NCBI RefSeq assembly: GCF_051622035.1
Contig: NC_135366.1
Coordinates: 9,083,001-9,147,000, forward strand
DNA: 64,000 nt
Direction of reading: 5' to 3'
DNA from: Arctopsyche grandis
Lineage: Eukaryota; Arthropoda; Insecta; Trichoptera; Hydropsychidae
Part shown: positions 45,358-57,275 of the stretch, one piece after another
How positions within the stretch are numbered: the stretch's first letter is position 1
Layout: the number at the start of each line of letters is the position of its first letter
The notes under the pieces: model-generated
Told to the model about the DNA's origin: nothing
The model's database searches: none
What the model saw: only the letters and a program-made list of their open reading frames with translations
Position numbers and translations under genes: made by a program

Positions 45358-45925
45358 TCGACGTTGAAATCGTAATATTTAATTATACAAACAGATATCA
45401 ATAACATGTACTTACATATATACAAACATATGTATGTATGTATGTATGTATATGCTTAAAATTTATATGTTTATTGGTATGGAATTAGGTCTTAAATTTA
45501 ATTGTTTGAATTAATTCATCGTACCATAAATATGTACTAATATGGAAGGTTGCGAAAGGTCAAGTTTCATAAGTCGTTTCGAATAAATTGATTTTTAAAT
45601 TGGGCTTTCCTTATTAACTTGGGACGCACCTTCGATTTTATTAACGCAAGGTATACTGCTCGTGGTAAACTTTTATTTCTATTTTACAAATTATATACTC
45701 ATAAATTTGATCACTTACAAGTTATGTTTAGTTTAATTCAATAACAAGTTTGTTTTATATTTGTTTTTTTTTTGTGTTTTTCATAATAATTCAAAGATGT
45801 TTTGACGTTGATTTTTGGAAAATAGCCAATGGATCTTGATTTATTATATCACGAAAATATTCAATAAGGTATGTATGTATGTACATATTTACATAGATGC
45901 TGACTTTTAGGTGAAAATTTCATGG

Positions 45926-46070
45926 TGATGTTATGAGTAGTCACCAGACCCAGAAGGTGCCGCGTATTGTTCAAAGGTTGTAAATGCATTGTTAAAGGTT
46001 TGCCGAACCTTTTTTCAACAAAGGATTTACAACAATTGAACAATGGATAGCACTGTGACTATCCTACTTC
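45926..46070. repeat. Imperfect palindrome, probable MITE
   Basis: ATTGTTCAAAGGTTGTAAATG faces ATTTACAACAATTGAACAAT around a AAAGGTTTGCCGAACCTTT centre; outer TAGTCACC / GTGACTA strings are present. It lies directly next to the element at 46081-46195. Confidence 0.5.
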
Positions 46071-46080
46071 TAGTTATGAG

Positions 46081-46195
46081 CAGTCTTCGGCAGACAAATG
46101 CACCGAAACGGGATCCTTATTTCTATTGTTAACAATAGAAATTGACAAAAGGATCCCATTTTTTTCTGTGCTGGCGTATTTCCGCGCCGCTCTTT
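46081..46195. mobile_element. Short palindromic MITE with perfect 9-10-bp TSD
   Basis: 115 bp with inner palindrome GGGATCCTTATTTCTATTG / CAATAGAAATTGACAAAAGG. Flanked by AGTTATGAG at 46072-46080 and 46196-46204 (TAGTTATGAG if one base is shared with the element end). Ends resemble 40941-41128. Confidence 0.7.
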
Positions 46196-46289
46196 AGTTA
46201 TGAGTATGGTGATATTGTACATATGTGCTATGTATAAATTTATAATATTATTATTATATATTTCAAATAATATTCAAATAATGGTAACA

Positions 46290-46440
46290 AATGTTACCAA
46301 TTTGTTTAGAACCATTTCAACAATGAAATCAGATAAATTGGCAAAATCTGATGAAAAAAGGTTGACCTGGAGTCATATATCCAAGGTCTGGTCAGGGATT
46401 GAACTCGTGACCCTTCAGTTATTAGCATGTTATATATAGC
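46290..46440 (-). mobile_element. tRNA-derived SINE, copy 1
   Basis: Minus strand: B box in GGTCACGAGTTCAATCCC (46395-46412). A conserved body follows: GACCTTGGATATATGACTCC, then AATTTATCTGATTTCATTG and GGTTCTAAACAAATTGG. It shares all three blocks with 60200-60372. Confidence 0.75.
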
Positions 46441-46920
46441 AAAAAGTGAATAATAGAACATTTATGGTGGGTGCGTTCTGATGATCGCAAGTCATATGAA
46501 ACCATGTTATATCGCAAGATAATTTCTGAAATGAGGGGCTCGGCAGTAAATAATGGTAAGGCCAAAATTTTTTAAATTGAATTTTTTAAGTGAAAAAATG
46601 GTATGAGACTTATACAACAGATATTCGTAAATTGTTCTAAATTCTCTCAAGATGGCAGAGATATCTCAGATTATTCCTAACATTTATGTATAGCCGTAAA
46701 CAACGTAAAAATTTTTTTCTTGATATCTCAAAAGTTGACATATGTACATATGTCGCTTACACATGACATAAGTATGTCCAAATCGTACACAACTGCAAAA
46801 AGTATCTGTAAGCAAATATAAGGTAATAGTTTGAATTATGGATGTTATTTTACAATATCTAATTTCAAATACATTATTGTTTGAGCATGATTAGAAAAAT
46901 AGAAAAAAAAAATAGTTCTA

Positions 46921-47510
46921 TCATCACCATCATCATATAAAACCATTACATTCACCATCCACTACTGGACGAAGGCCTCTACAATACACCCGTCACTGTT
47001 TTGCGCAACTTTCATCCATCTCACTCCACCCATTTTCCTAATTTCATCTACCCATCTTCCCTGCGGTCTTCCTTTTACCCTTTTGCATTTTCTCGGGTAC
47101 CATTCTAGAATTTCTTTTGTATACCTTTCGTCCATTCTTCTAGCTTCATGGCCCGCCCGTTGCCATTTCAATCTCTTCATTCTATCCACTACTTACATAT
47201 ATCCACAATTCTTGTCATACTTCTCACTCACCTATTCCGTTTCCTGTCTTTCCTCGTTATGCCAAGCATACAACGTTCTATACTTATTTTAGTGCATCGG
47301 AATTTGTGTAGCAACTTGGCGTTCAGTGTCCAAGTTTTACATCCAAACGTCATCACTGGCAAAACACATTGAACGAAGATCTTTTTCTTCATGGAAAATG
47401 ACATTTTTTATTTAAAAACCGCATTCATTCGTCCAAATGCACTCCATCATAATTTCACACGTCTCTTTATTTCTGCTTCTTTACTATCGGACATGTCAAT
47501 TATTGACCCA
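46921..47510 (-). pseudogene. RTE-like LINE 3' fragment
   Basis: Minus strand: DMSDSKEAEIKRRVKL, SAFGRMNAVFK, FVQCVLPVMTFGCKTWTLNA, ERCMLGITRKDRKR, RLKWQRAGHEARRMDERY, LEWYPRKCKRVKGRPQGRW, GGVRWMKVAQNSDG. This is the conserved C-terminal third of an RTE-type RT protein, with several frameshifts. It ends in a GATGATG-rich tail near 46925. 5' truncated. Confidence 0.8.
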
Positions 47511-47519
47511 AATATAAAT

Positions 47520-48700
47520 AATTATTTACTATTTCTATAAGAGTTGAAAATTCTAAAAATTGTTATACATATTGTAGGTAAATATAATTCATATATAGTT
47601 CATATGTACATATGTATATGGCAATAATATTCATTGAAAATTTAGGATATAGACGATTTGAATCAATCATACATATATACATATATGAAATTGTTGACGA
47701 AGAGAGGCACTTAGTCCAGACGAAATTAATGACATGATTAAAACAATGGGTCGATTGAGGGTCGTGACTCTTCGACCTCACGGCATCCGTTCATCTCGAC
47801 CAATTTGCTTCTTAATTTTCATAATTCGGATTGTGTGTGTCCTTTGGGATAGCGATTTGTTTTTGACGATACGACAATTACGACGTAAGAAAACCCGTAG
47901 AGAGGATGTCGCTCGTTTAGAATAAATTCCTCCCGAGGTATGTATGTACATACTAAAATAATTAAAATTCACACAAAAAAGAACGCGACGCAAAATCCAC
48001 TGTGAATTATTGCGCACGTGTACCAATGTACGTATATTTAACTTCATAAATTAAATTAAATAACCGCTTATGCTTTATGGCAAAATAAGAGGATGCGCTT
48101 GACGATGGTCGGTGCCTTACCTCGCCCATGAAAAATTTATTAATTTTAACGGTTGAAAAAGGAAGAAGGTGGCTCGGAGCCAGGATAAAATATATAGGAC
48201 GCCACGTGGGGGGTCACCTGGGGATCCTTGAAGGGCCCCGGGGGGCGCGGCCACCGTACGGGGGCCCCCCAACACACGACCGATTAAGCTCGATACAAAT
48301 ACACCTCGCGTCGATGATGAAGTGTGTTCTGTGACATTGTAGAATTCCCATATGTAAATTAGAATACTAATTTTATTCCGACTCGGCTTCTACATACGCA
48401 CAATATCCATAAATAGAATTTGAATTATAGAACATATCGGATGCAGTTCAACCCACAATTTTTTATTGTAAGAAATGTTAATAATATCGAAAAAAAAATT
48501 TTGGTACTTCCACTGATTTTATTTCATAAAGTCGTATTTTTTTCCACGACTCTTACTAATAAATTTTCTTTAGTTTGAAAAATCTCTATATAAATATAGG
48601 ATATTTACAATTATTGATCACAAGTACAGTACCAAATCAAGCAAATCTTGATAATATGTATTCTTATTTTATTAGATCACGGGTTCGTACCTGGTAGTAT
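47520..48700. other. Intergenic; GC-rich patch 48170-48300
   Basis: No recognised gene. The patch at 48170-48300 is strongly GC-rich (GGGGCCC-type strings) in an otherwise AT-rich neighbourhood and has no clear reading frame of a known family. Confidence 0.35.
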
Positions 48701-48707
48701 ATACATT

Positions 48708-48968
48708 ATGAGCCGTTTTATATTTGAAAGTAGCGGAAGTCCAATTTTCGGTTCCAAAAACACTATTTATGTTTGACTTAATTCACAAATTGCTATCACT
48801 TCTTTTATTCGATGTGTTCAGAATCTCGGAAAAGCAGAATAAATGTATTACAGGCCACCAGTATTTTTAAATATTATTGAATGGAAAGTATTATATTTAA
48901 GGTTTTGCGAAATATTTCTTGAAATTAAGAACAGTGGACTTGTGCCACTTTCAAATATAGCGGCTCAT
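48708..48968. mobile_element. ATGAGCCG MITE, complete copy
   Basis: 261 bp with inverted ends ATGAGCCGTTTTATATTTGA and CAAATATAGCGGCTCAT. The interior shares TTAATTCACAAATTGCTATC and CAGAATCTCGGAAAA with the copy at 37112; the 63689 copy has diverged forms of both blocks. No ORF. It abuts the 3' tail of an RTE fragment. Confidence 0.75.
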
Positions 48969-48979
48969 ATATCACCATC

Positions 48980-50400
48980 GTCATAGTTTAGAGCCATTCG
49001 CCATCCGTTGCTGGATAAAAGGCTCTCTAACATGCTTTCATTCGTCTCTGTTTTGGGCTACTCTCATCCGTCTCATCCTACACATTTACATTCTCTTGGG
49101 TACCATTCGAGCACCTTTTTCGTCTATCTATCGTCCGTTCTTATAGCTACGTGACTCACTCATTTTTTTTTTTTTTTTTTTTTAAATAGGCACACATACA
49201 GAATAAAATATAAAAAGAAAGTTGTATAATGAGACAAAAAATAATAATAAACATAAATAAAAATATAATATTCCATTTACAGTGAGCACCACATGGTGAT
49301 ATAAAAAAGTAAAATTACAAGAACATCAAGATTTTAAAAAAAAGAAAAGAAACAGATAAAGAAAAAGATACAGATAAAGTAAAAAAGAAAAAGAAAGACT
49401 ATAAGGGTGAAGAAGCAAATCAACCACATATTATTTTCTTCACATTTGTCCTAAAAATACTAAAAGAGTCACTAAAGAGGTCAGGACAATCATCTAAGCT
49501 ATCGTAAATACGGCATATACGAACGATTGCACTATTGAAAGAGGTGTTGCTTTGACAAATAGGTGGATAAAAAAGATTTGTGCATCTGGTGAATCGGGCA
49601 TTAACGTTAAAATTAATCTCGCTTAAAACAGATGTGTCAAGAATACCATTAGCAATCTTATATAAAATTAACAAATCAGAAACCCTTCTACGCTGAGACA
49701 AACTTGCAATATGGAAAAAAGAAAGTCTGTCATTATAAGATGGTAACAGTTTTTTAAGACCAGTCTTATAGGATAAATGGCGCAAAAAACGCTTCTGGAT
49801 TGTTTCTAAGTGCTCAATGTGAGTTTGGTAATAGGGAGACCATATGATTGAGGCATACTCCATATTACTACGAACTAAACTGTAATAGAGTAGAATCAGA
49901 GTATGGGGATTCTTAAAGGGCTTCGCAACTCGGCAAATAAATCCCAAGAGTTTATAAGATTTAGTAACAATATGATTAATATGTTCATTAAATGATAGTT
50001 TGGAATCTATAAGTATACCTAAATCTCTGGCACAATTTTTTGCTGTAAGATCTACGTTATTAATATTGTAAGTAAAGTCAATTAGGTTACGATTTCTGGA
50101 AAGTGTCATTGAGAAGCATTTAGAAATATTGAGATGCATAAGGTTTACATTACACCATTCAGATATTATATCAATGTCGGATTGTAATTTTAAGCAATCC
50201 GACTCACTATTGATAGGATGGAAAACCTTAAGATCATCGGCATAAAGTAAGCATTGACACTTCAGTAGGGGGATTAGGTCATTAATAAAAACAATAAACA
50301 GAAGTGGTCCAAGGTGAGAACCTTGAGGAACTCCTGAAAGAATTATTCTAGGGGCAGATGAGAAACATTGCCATTTTAATCTCTTTACTCTCACCGTTAT
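48980..50400 (-). pseudogene. RTE-like LINE fragment, split by a Jockey-type LINE
   Basis: Plus-strand 49000-49162 (ending near ACGTGACTCACTCA) and 50368-50400 (TTGCCATTTTAATCTC) align with one continuous part of the RTE fragment at 46921-47510. The intervening 1.2 kb is a later insertion. Confidence 0.72.
49163..50367 (-). mobile_element. Jockey-type LINE, 5' truncated, with polyA tail
   Basis: A minus-strand insertion ending in a polyA tail (poly-T 49163-49183). An open frame of 324 codons (50394-49420) carries RT motif B (SGVPQGSHLGPLLF), the catalytic LYADDLKVF, the thumb and the C-terminal region (ETIQKRFLRHLSYKTG, then LSQRRRVSDLLILYKIANG), with no stop until the natural end. The N-terminal endonuclease and first half of the RT are missing. 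The first nine codons of the open frame belong to the RTE fragment in which it sits, so the ORF is a chimera. Non-autonomous as it stands. Confidence 0.85.
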
Positions 50401-52266
50401 ATCAATCTATATCATATCAACTCACAGAAGGTATGTTAAATACTATTAATTCATATTAAATATAGACATTAAAGTTGATACTCACAATTTAAACAAAACA
50501 TTGACTGTTTTTGAACATTTTGACTAAAAAATAAACTATATACTATATACATACATCAAGTTTTCCAAAATATCTAATTAACAAACAAGTCAATTGCGAA
50601 TTTGCAACCTTTTTTTCATCAATAAGATGATATTTTTTTCTTCGGGGTTGTCTATTCTTAGTTCGGGAAAATGAAATTGAAAATTTTGTTGGATAATTAT
50701 TACAATTAATACATTACAATAGCATTACAAGCCGAAGAGCACTTGTTTTATTGTGCTAACATATTTATCTAGCCACTGTACTGGACTCCAAGTATCCAGT
50801 TAAAAATTTGTTCTTTAAGTTAAAATAATGGACAATCAGCAAGGTTCATGATTGTAACAAGTTATAAAAATCATTTTAATATATATTAAACGTCGAATAA
50901 TACAAAATAAGTATAAGAAATTAAAAAAAATAATGGCTGAAGCAGAGCCGTCACTCCAAGGTGGATATCATTCTCACACTGACCGTTCATCGCAGCTTGT
51001 ACTGAATCTCCCCTCTTGCATCCGTGAGGCACGTGTACAAGGGGCTTCCCGCGAAAATAAATATTGATCAATGTTTTCATTTCGTAATCGTATAATTTTA
51101 ATCATAGAGATTTAGATGAGGAATATATAAAATATGAAGAACCTGCATTCAGTATATTTTAATATAATAATTAAAGTATTTTTATTCTTGACGGGGGGGG
51201 GGGGGGGGGTTTGCACGGGTGGTTTCGTTGGTGGCTTTCGACCGGGGGTATGTGTCCAGGGGGTAAGTGTCCTAGAACCAATCAGTAAACTTTAAAATAC
51301 CTTTGGAACAAAAGATTAAGAAGCCGTGCGATCATTGATGTATAATACACTAGATCCGCCCTCACGTGTTATACTGGTCTCCCTTTTGGCGCATGCAAAA
51401 TAAATGGCGCATGCACAGTTTCTCTTAGTACGTAGGTAGGTACTGGCTGCGTTGTAGGGAGAAAAACCCAACTTCCCCGCTAGTTAAACCCCCCGCACCC
51501 CTCAGTTAGTGAAGACAAGATCTCCGACCAAAATCACACGTCAGGGCCCATCTATGTGTATTAAACATCAATGCGTTCGATGCATCTTATATACGTGATT
51601 CCTGATATACATAAATATTCAATTATGGAAAATTTATACATGTATACGCACTTTAAGATGTAGTCACAAAATTTATAAAAATGGTAATTTTTGAAAACAG
51701 GTTGATTGAATTTAGATTTTAGATATGATTTCGGAAGCCAAAATGTGTCATATCGTTCGAGGAGTGGCAGGAGACAACAGGTGTGAGGGCGAGAGTCTGT
51801 CGTGACTTCTGAGGGCGAAGAGGAGCCGCCGCCGCCATTGTGGGCCCTCTTGCCGACAATGGCGCCGATTCAATGGAAGCGATTGGCCCTAATTTGGCAC
51901 CATTACTCGCTTTCGTTCGTATTATCGAAAATATAATCGCGCATCGCGCACAAAAATTACGAGTGCACGTCTTACGTAAAGGTACATGCGAGTCCAAAAG
52001 CTTTTCGACCCTTTGTAATGCGCGTTTAGGCAGACGCAATTTGCTACCGGTAAAAGTATCACATCTTTTCAGCTTTTCAACGAACCTACACTCACAATTG
52101 TATAAACCTAGTGCGTATCTAAAAATTATACCTCGATATATAAAATTCACAGCTGTCGTAGAACGTTCTGTTGCACTCTGAATTTGAAATGCCATCTGTA
52201 GATTTTTTTTCGTTGAAAGTCACCAGATATTTTCAGTTGAACTGATTGTAAAATAAAAGTAAATGC
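50401..52266. other. Intergenic, no gene recognised
   Basis: AT-rich up to 51190. A poly-G run lies at about 51198-51215. From about 51340 to 52200 the DNA is more GC-rich and open on both strands (112-158 codons, 51719-52195), but no family is recognised. It may be part of a retroelement or an unrecognised exon region. Confidence 0.35.
51197..51216. repeat. Poly-G tract
   Basis: An uninterrupted run of about 18 G after TTCTTGAC, unusual in AT-rich DNA. The exact length is uncertain because homopolymers are prone to assembly error. Confidence 0.8.
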
Positions 52267-52276
52267 ATATTCGAGA

Positions 52277-53572
52277 CAATAAAATAAATGCATATTCACA
52301 CATTGAAGATCCTACTAAAGATAATACAGGGCAGAATTTACTCACGGTGTGAAGAGGCGATTAGCAGAGAGCAGTTTGGGTTCAGACAAGGCTTGGGTAC
52401 CCGAGAGGCCCTTTTCTGTATGAAAACACTACTCCAAAGATGCAGAGAAGTCCGTAAACCTGTGTACATCTGCTTTATAGACTTTGAAAAGGCCTTTGAC
52501 CGTGTCCAACACGCTCGCCTGATGGAAACATTAAAAAATATTGGCCTGGATGACAGAGATGTCAGATTGCTACGAAATATTTATTGGAATCAGACTGCAG
52601 TAGTACGTGTCGATGATCAATTCACTGATGAGATTCCTATAGAACGGGGCGTCAGGCAAGGATGCATCCTATCACCTACTCTTTTTAACACCTACACCGA
52701 ATCCATCTTCCACGATGCTCTCCAAGAGGCGGAGGGCATCAAGGTGGGCGGCGAGACGATCACCAATATAAGATATGCTGATGACACGGCACTAGTCGCT
52801 GAAAATTTAGCAGACCTGCAAAGATCTCTAGACCGTGTACATCAAGAAAGCAATCGAAGAGGTCTGCGCATAAATCTAAAGAAGACAAAATTTATGATAG
52901 TAGATAGAATGCAAACAGACACCGGGAATCTAACCTTGGATGGAGAGGTGATAGAAAGAGTAAAAAGATTCAAATACCTGGGTACCTGGCTGAATGAAGA
53001 GATGGACCCAGATGAAGATCTAAGAATCCGCATCGAGATGGCTAGGAAAGGATTTGTAAAGATGAAGGCGGCGCTTACAAACAAGCATCTCAATCTTCAT
53101 ACGCGGTTGAGATTCGCGAAGAGCTACGTCTGGACAGTATTACTACACGGATGTGAGACGTGGACTCTGAAAACCAAGATGATCAGCCGCATTGAAGCTT
53201 TTGAGATGTGGGTCTATAGGCGTATGCTGAAGATTCCGTGGACCAAAAAGATATCGAACGAAGCTGTCCTCGGCATGATGGGGAGAGGCAGGGAACTTGT
53301 TTCTGTCATCAAGCGGAGAAAGATGGAGTACCTCGGACACATGATACGGGGTCCAAAATACGAATTTCTCCGTTTGATAACCATGGAGAAAATAGAAGAA
53401 AAAAAATGGATTGGCAGGAAAAAGTTATCTTGGCTTCGAAACATGCGCATGTGGACCGATATGAGCGCCGAAGAGCTGTTCCGAGCCGCTGAAGACCGAT
53501 GCGGATATATTCAAATAATCGACGAGGTGGTCGCCATCGTCCGGATGCGGACAAGGCATTAACAAGAAGAAG
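52277..53572 (+). mobile_element. Young 5'-truncated LINE with 10-bp TSD
   Basis: Flanked by perfect direct repeats ATATTCGAGA at 52267-52276 and 53573-53582. The 3' end is AACAAGAAGAAG rather than polyA. It contains one uninterrupted RT-bearing frame (see CDS). The 5' part with endonuclease and RT N-terminus is absent. Intact frame plus perfect duplication indicates recent insertion. Confidence 0.85.
52288..53562 (+). CDS. Reverse transcriptase (partial) of a non-LTR retrotransposon
   Basis: 424 codons without interruption. RT motifs in order: EQFGFRQGLGTREALF, motif A FIDFEKAFDRV (about aa 67), motif B ERGVRQGCILSPTLFN (about 118), catalytic RYADDTAL (about 161), KTKFMIVDRM, YLGTWLNEE, then the C-terminal set VWTVLLHGCETWTL, FEMWVYRRMLKIPW, MEYLGHMIRGPKYEF and SAEELFRAAEDR. 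This C-terminal pattern is common in insect endonuclease-RT elements of RTE-like type; I do not assign the clade firmly. The first ATG lies inside the truncated element and is not the native start. The host would not be expected to use the protein. Confidence 0.85.
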   Translation: MHIHTLKILLKIIQGRIYSRCEEAISREQFGFRQGLGTREALFCMKTLLQRCREVRKPVYICFIDFEKAFDRVQHARLMETLKNIGLDDRDVRLLRNIYWNQTAVVRVDDQFTDEIPIERGVRQGCILSPTLFNTYTESIFHDALQEAEGIKVGGETITNIRYADDTALVAENLADLQRSLDRVHQESNRRGLRINLKKTKFMIVDRMQTDTGNLTLDGEVIERVKRFKYLGTWLNEEMDPDEDLRIRIEMARKGFVKMKAALTNKHLNLHTRLRFAKSYVWTVLLHGCETWTLKTKMISRIEAFEMWVYRRMLKIPWTKKISNEAVLGMMGRGRELVSVIKRRKMEYLGHMIRGPKYEFLRLITMEKIEEKKWIGRKKLSWLRNMRMWTDMSAEELFRAAEDRCGYIQIIDEVVAIVRMRTRH

Positions 53573-53582
53573 ATATTCGAGA

Positions 53583-54880
53583 ATTGTTATTTACATTGAA
53601 AGCTTTGACTTTTTCATTAACTGCCTCGTTTCAACCACTTCCAAATTCGAACGTTTAAATATCATTACCTCCATTTTGCATCCATTTTTTTCATGCTTCA
53701 TCTCGAGCATAATTTTTCTATGGGAGACAATTTCATAAAAAACAACATGATCAATTGTGTAAACAGCCTTTAATATATTTTATACAAATTTATTTTAGGT
53801 TTATGTTTAAACAAGATTTTCTTTACAACTTGACAAATTCTGAGAATAGACGATCGATTTAGATTTCGTAATCATCTGGATACGATATTATCGAGAAAAT
53901 TGATGAACATTTCCTACTCGTAAGCGAATGTATGTACTAATCAGAGGGCTCACGATCTTTAGTCATGAGGAATACAATAAGAAGAAAAGGGTTTATTGAA
54001 AGTTCCTTTCAGTTTTGATTGACGTAATTTATACTCGAATTGATTTTTATTCAATAACATAACTGTATTGACACAATTGTAATTTCATAATGAAACATAG
54101 GGAGACGTTTAAATTTCACTCGGGTGTAAAATAAGAAAAAAAGAAATGCGTCTTGTGTGAATGGAAAATTGCATTATAATGAAGGGCGATTTACTTTGTC
54201 GTGACGATTTCAGAAAATTTGTCAGTCGCAAAAGGCCTGTCACTCACGACCATTCTCCCGATTTAAATCTCAAACAAAAGAGACCTTTAAAAGACGGGTG
54301 GTCCATATATTTTTTACAATTACCTTTACACAAACTCAATTTCTCGAGAATTTTCAATTGATCGTACACGATGAAAAAAATAGCGCATCTTTATATTAAT
54401 TATATCAATTTAGACCAGAAAAATAGTCTTTATACGAAAGAATATCAAAAAATAAAATGGCTATTAATTTTCAATATTGCAAGCGGTTATACGAGTGAGT
54501 TTGTGTCTGTGTGTGTGCTCCGTAGTGGTCTTCCAGATTTCAATCATAGAGCAATCTCTATATTTTAATTTCAACCTATTGTCGAGTCGGCTGTAATCTC
54601 CGCCATCTACTATTATCTGAAAAGGTTACATCATCTCTTTGGAGGATTCTGCTGAAGTACCTTTTCGAAGGGGATGCTAGGATAGTGGGGGGAGTCGAGG
54701 GGTACGTCGAGAAAATGCAAGGGTAGATAGACACCACCACACATAGGTATACATAACATCGATGTCAAATAAATGATATATACATATATCATGTTTCTAA
54801 GAGAGCCAATGTCAAACATATTTTGCATATTTTATCATATTTGCCAATGAACATATGAACTACACACATATCTAATATAT
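53583..54880. other. Intergenic, no gene
   Basis: AT-rich; short ORFs only; no repeat family recognised apart from ACATATGT-type microsatellite strings. Confidence 0.4.
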
Positions 54881-54884
54881 GTAT

Positions 54885-55085
54885 ATATGTATATAAAAAT
54901 CAATGTGTGTCTGTTTGTCTGTCAAGTATGCGTTCCTATACCATTCAATCGATTGCAATGCAACTTACAGGAGTTATTGTGTGTATGTCCGCGATGGTTT
55001 CTGTAAAAAAATCGCCCAGAAACGGGAACGGAAACGGGAAAAACAGGAATGAGTGACATTGCAACGCAATAATTTCAAATGTTTT
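54885..55085 (+). mobile_element. Helitron-like or SINE-like short repeat, copy 2
   Basis: Starts GTATATAAAAATCAATGTGT, passes through CCATTCAATCGATTGCAATG and AACGGGAACGGAAACGGG, and ends near GACATTGCAACGCAATAAT. Related to 28062-28274 but lacks the GCCGGGT...CTAG terminus, so it is 3' truncated or diverged. Confidence 0.5.
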
Positions 55086-57030
55086 CGCATCTTCACCTGC
55101 GTTGTTAGGGTAAAATAAACAAACAATTGAATAATTTCAATGTTTTTTATACAAATATACAGATTGTATATTTGAAACTTTTTAAAGCTATTCAAATCCA
55201 TTTTTTTTTTACAAAAAGGTAACTTTGATTTAATCTTCATGGGTTATGTATAATTTTTGAGGTATGTACATACATATGTGACATTCCATCTCCAAATATT
55301 AGACCTGCTGAACTCACACCAGTTTGTTCCAAACCACAAACATTCGTTAATTTGTGAATTTGACAAGTGGAATTGTAGTCACTATATGCATGCATAATGA
55401 TACATCAAACGATATTTGATCGAAGCGTGTGAGTGTCCATGTTTTTCCATTATTTTTCTAAACTGATACATCAATGAGTAGATCAACCCAAAATATACTA
55501 ATTGTAAATATAGCTAATTGCATTAATTAACTCCGCAAATTCTGCATTATTTTAACTTAAAACATATATTTTTAAATGAACGCTTGGCGTCCAGCACAGT
55601 AGCTAGCGAAATTTTTGGCAAAGCGAGGCAAGTGCTAACCACGAACAGCGCATTCGTGTTTAAATCGAAAAAAATGTATTGTGCATTTTTTTTTTTAGGA
55701 AAATAAAAGCTAAATATGAAAACAGTGGGGAAATATGTGCCGAAAATGTAAAAAAAAATATTAGTATTTTTTTTAAATAATTAAATAAGTGGATATTTAG
55801 GTTCGTATGCATGTGTACATATGCGAGGACTTTGTGACTAAAATCAGTCGCAACCGCGTATAATTAAGCGGTCAGATGGTCCACGGCAGTGGCGGTTCGA
55901 CGATCCGGATTAGTCGGTTTGCCAATTTGAACAGAAACTGAGGGGGGAAAAGGTGGCAGAGGGTGTTTGTTGCATGCCACTGTTTTGATATTAATGCAAC
56001 GCTGCAAACGAATGAAGTCAAATCGGCTCAAAGTTTTCGACAGGGGTCGCTCACTCCACTCCAAGCACATATAATAAGTCCCTTTGGCTGTCATTTGCCG
56101 ATAAACGGGGATTACGCTTTTTTTTTCATCATCCGTACACGCATATATGTAGTGCTTTTTTTCCTCGTTCGCGATCGTATCACTTTTTTGCGCGAGACAT
56201 GTGGTCAAGTGGTATAGGGGTTACGGGGGACAAGGGACATACTTTAATCATACTCGAAGTGAAAGCGTTATACGACGAGTTTGCAAACACATGTATACAC
56301 GTGTCGCAATAATGACCCGTTCGCATTGTTTGAATGCCATTTTTTATATCGGCTGTTCGATTCAAATGTTGCTCTCAACCTTTTTAAGTGGTTGGAAAAG
56401 TTTGGGTGTTTTTTTAGTCATCAATCACAGCAAACTACACCATTAATTAAGTGACGTAATGCAAAATATATACCTACTTTGAATGTACTTTTGATTATTA
56501 ATTTGCTATTTACTTATTTTTTAAAAACAATCTATATACATCACACGATGTTTGATGATTGTTGTCACGTACATATGAACATATGTATGTATATGTAAAT
56601 ATGTACATACATACATGGATTGACAGCCGATGGCATGCGCTGATTATTATATATTTTTTTGTTACACTTTTCAACGCCACCATATTGGGAAATTCGTTGG
56701 TCCAGCTTAGAGTCACGTTTACATCTCTTCTAAGATGAAATAAGAATAGTAAGTTTGCAGTGGGTGATCTGTTCACTATATGGATTTCAAAAATTCACTT
56801 TTTAGCATTTGTGCACAAATGTGTCCACCAGGCCACTAGTCAAACAATAAACTAGGTATGAGATTTGAAATATGTGGGTATATGTAGGACATATTTATTT
56901 TCAGAACATATGTAATTTATGAAACTAGAGATACGAAATCGTAAAAAAATGAAATTTGATTTCGATTTTATTTTGACTACGACTACAACTTTAATGAATT
57001 AAATCGAATTAAATTTCAACGCTTTCTTAA
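55086..57030. other. Intergenic, no gene recognised
   Basis: No family recognised. 55864-56217 is open on both strands (84 and 114 codons) with no domain. Near 56200-56225 a string TGGTCAAGTGGTATAGGGG resembles a tRNA A-box/D-arm, but no matching T-arm follows. Confidence 0.35.
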
Positions 57031-57040
57031 TTTTTATATC

Positions 57041-57275
57041 TTAATAGTTGAGTAGATAGAATAGTGAATGAAAGGTAGGCAAAATTAGTACTAGAATGGT
57101 ACCAAAGAGAATGTAAAAGGGTAAATGTAAGAACGTACGGTAGATGGGTAGACAGAATTAGGAAAATGTGCGGAGTGAGATGGATGAGAGTTGCGAAAAA
57201 AAGGGACGAGTGGAAGTGTGTTGTAGAGGCCATCATCCAGCAGTGGATGATGAATGACTGTATATGATGATGAAT
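57041..57275 (+). pseudogene. RTE-like LINE 3' end
   Basis: The plus strand reads RKMCGVRWMRVAKKRDEW then CVVEAIIQQWMMNDCI and stop, the very C-terminus of the RTE-type protein, followed by an ATGATGATGAAT tail. Same family as 46921-47510. Confidence 0.75.
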
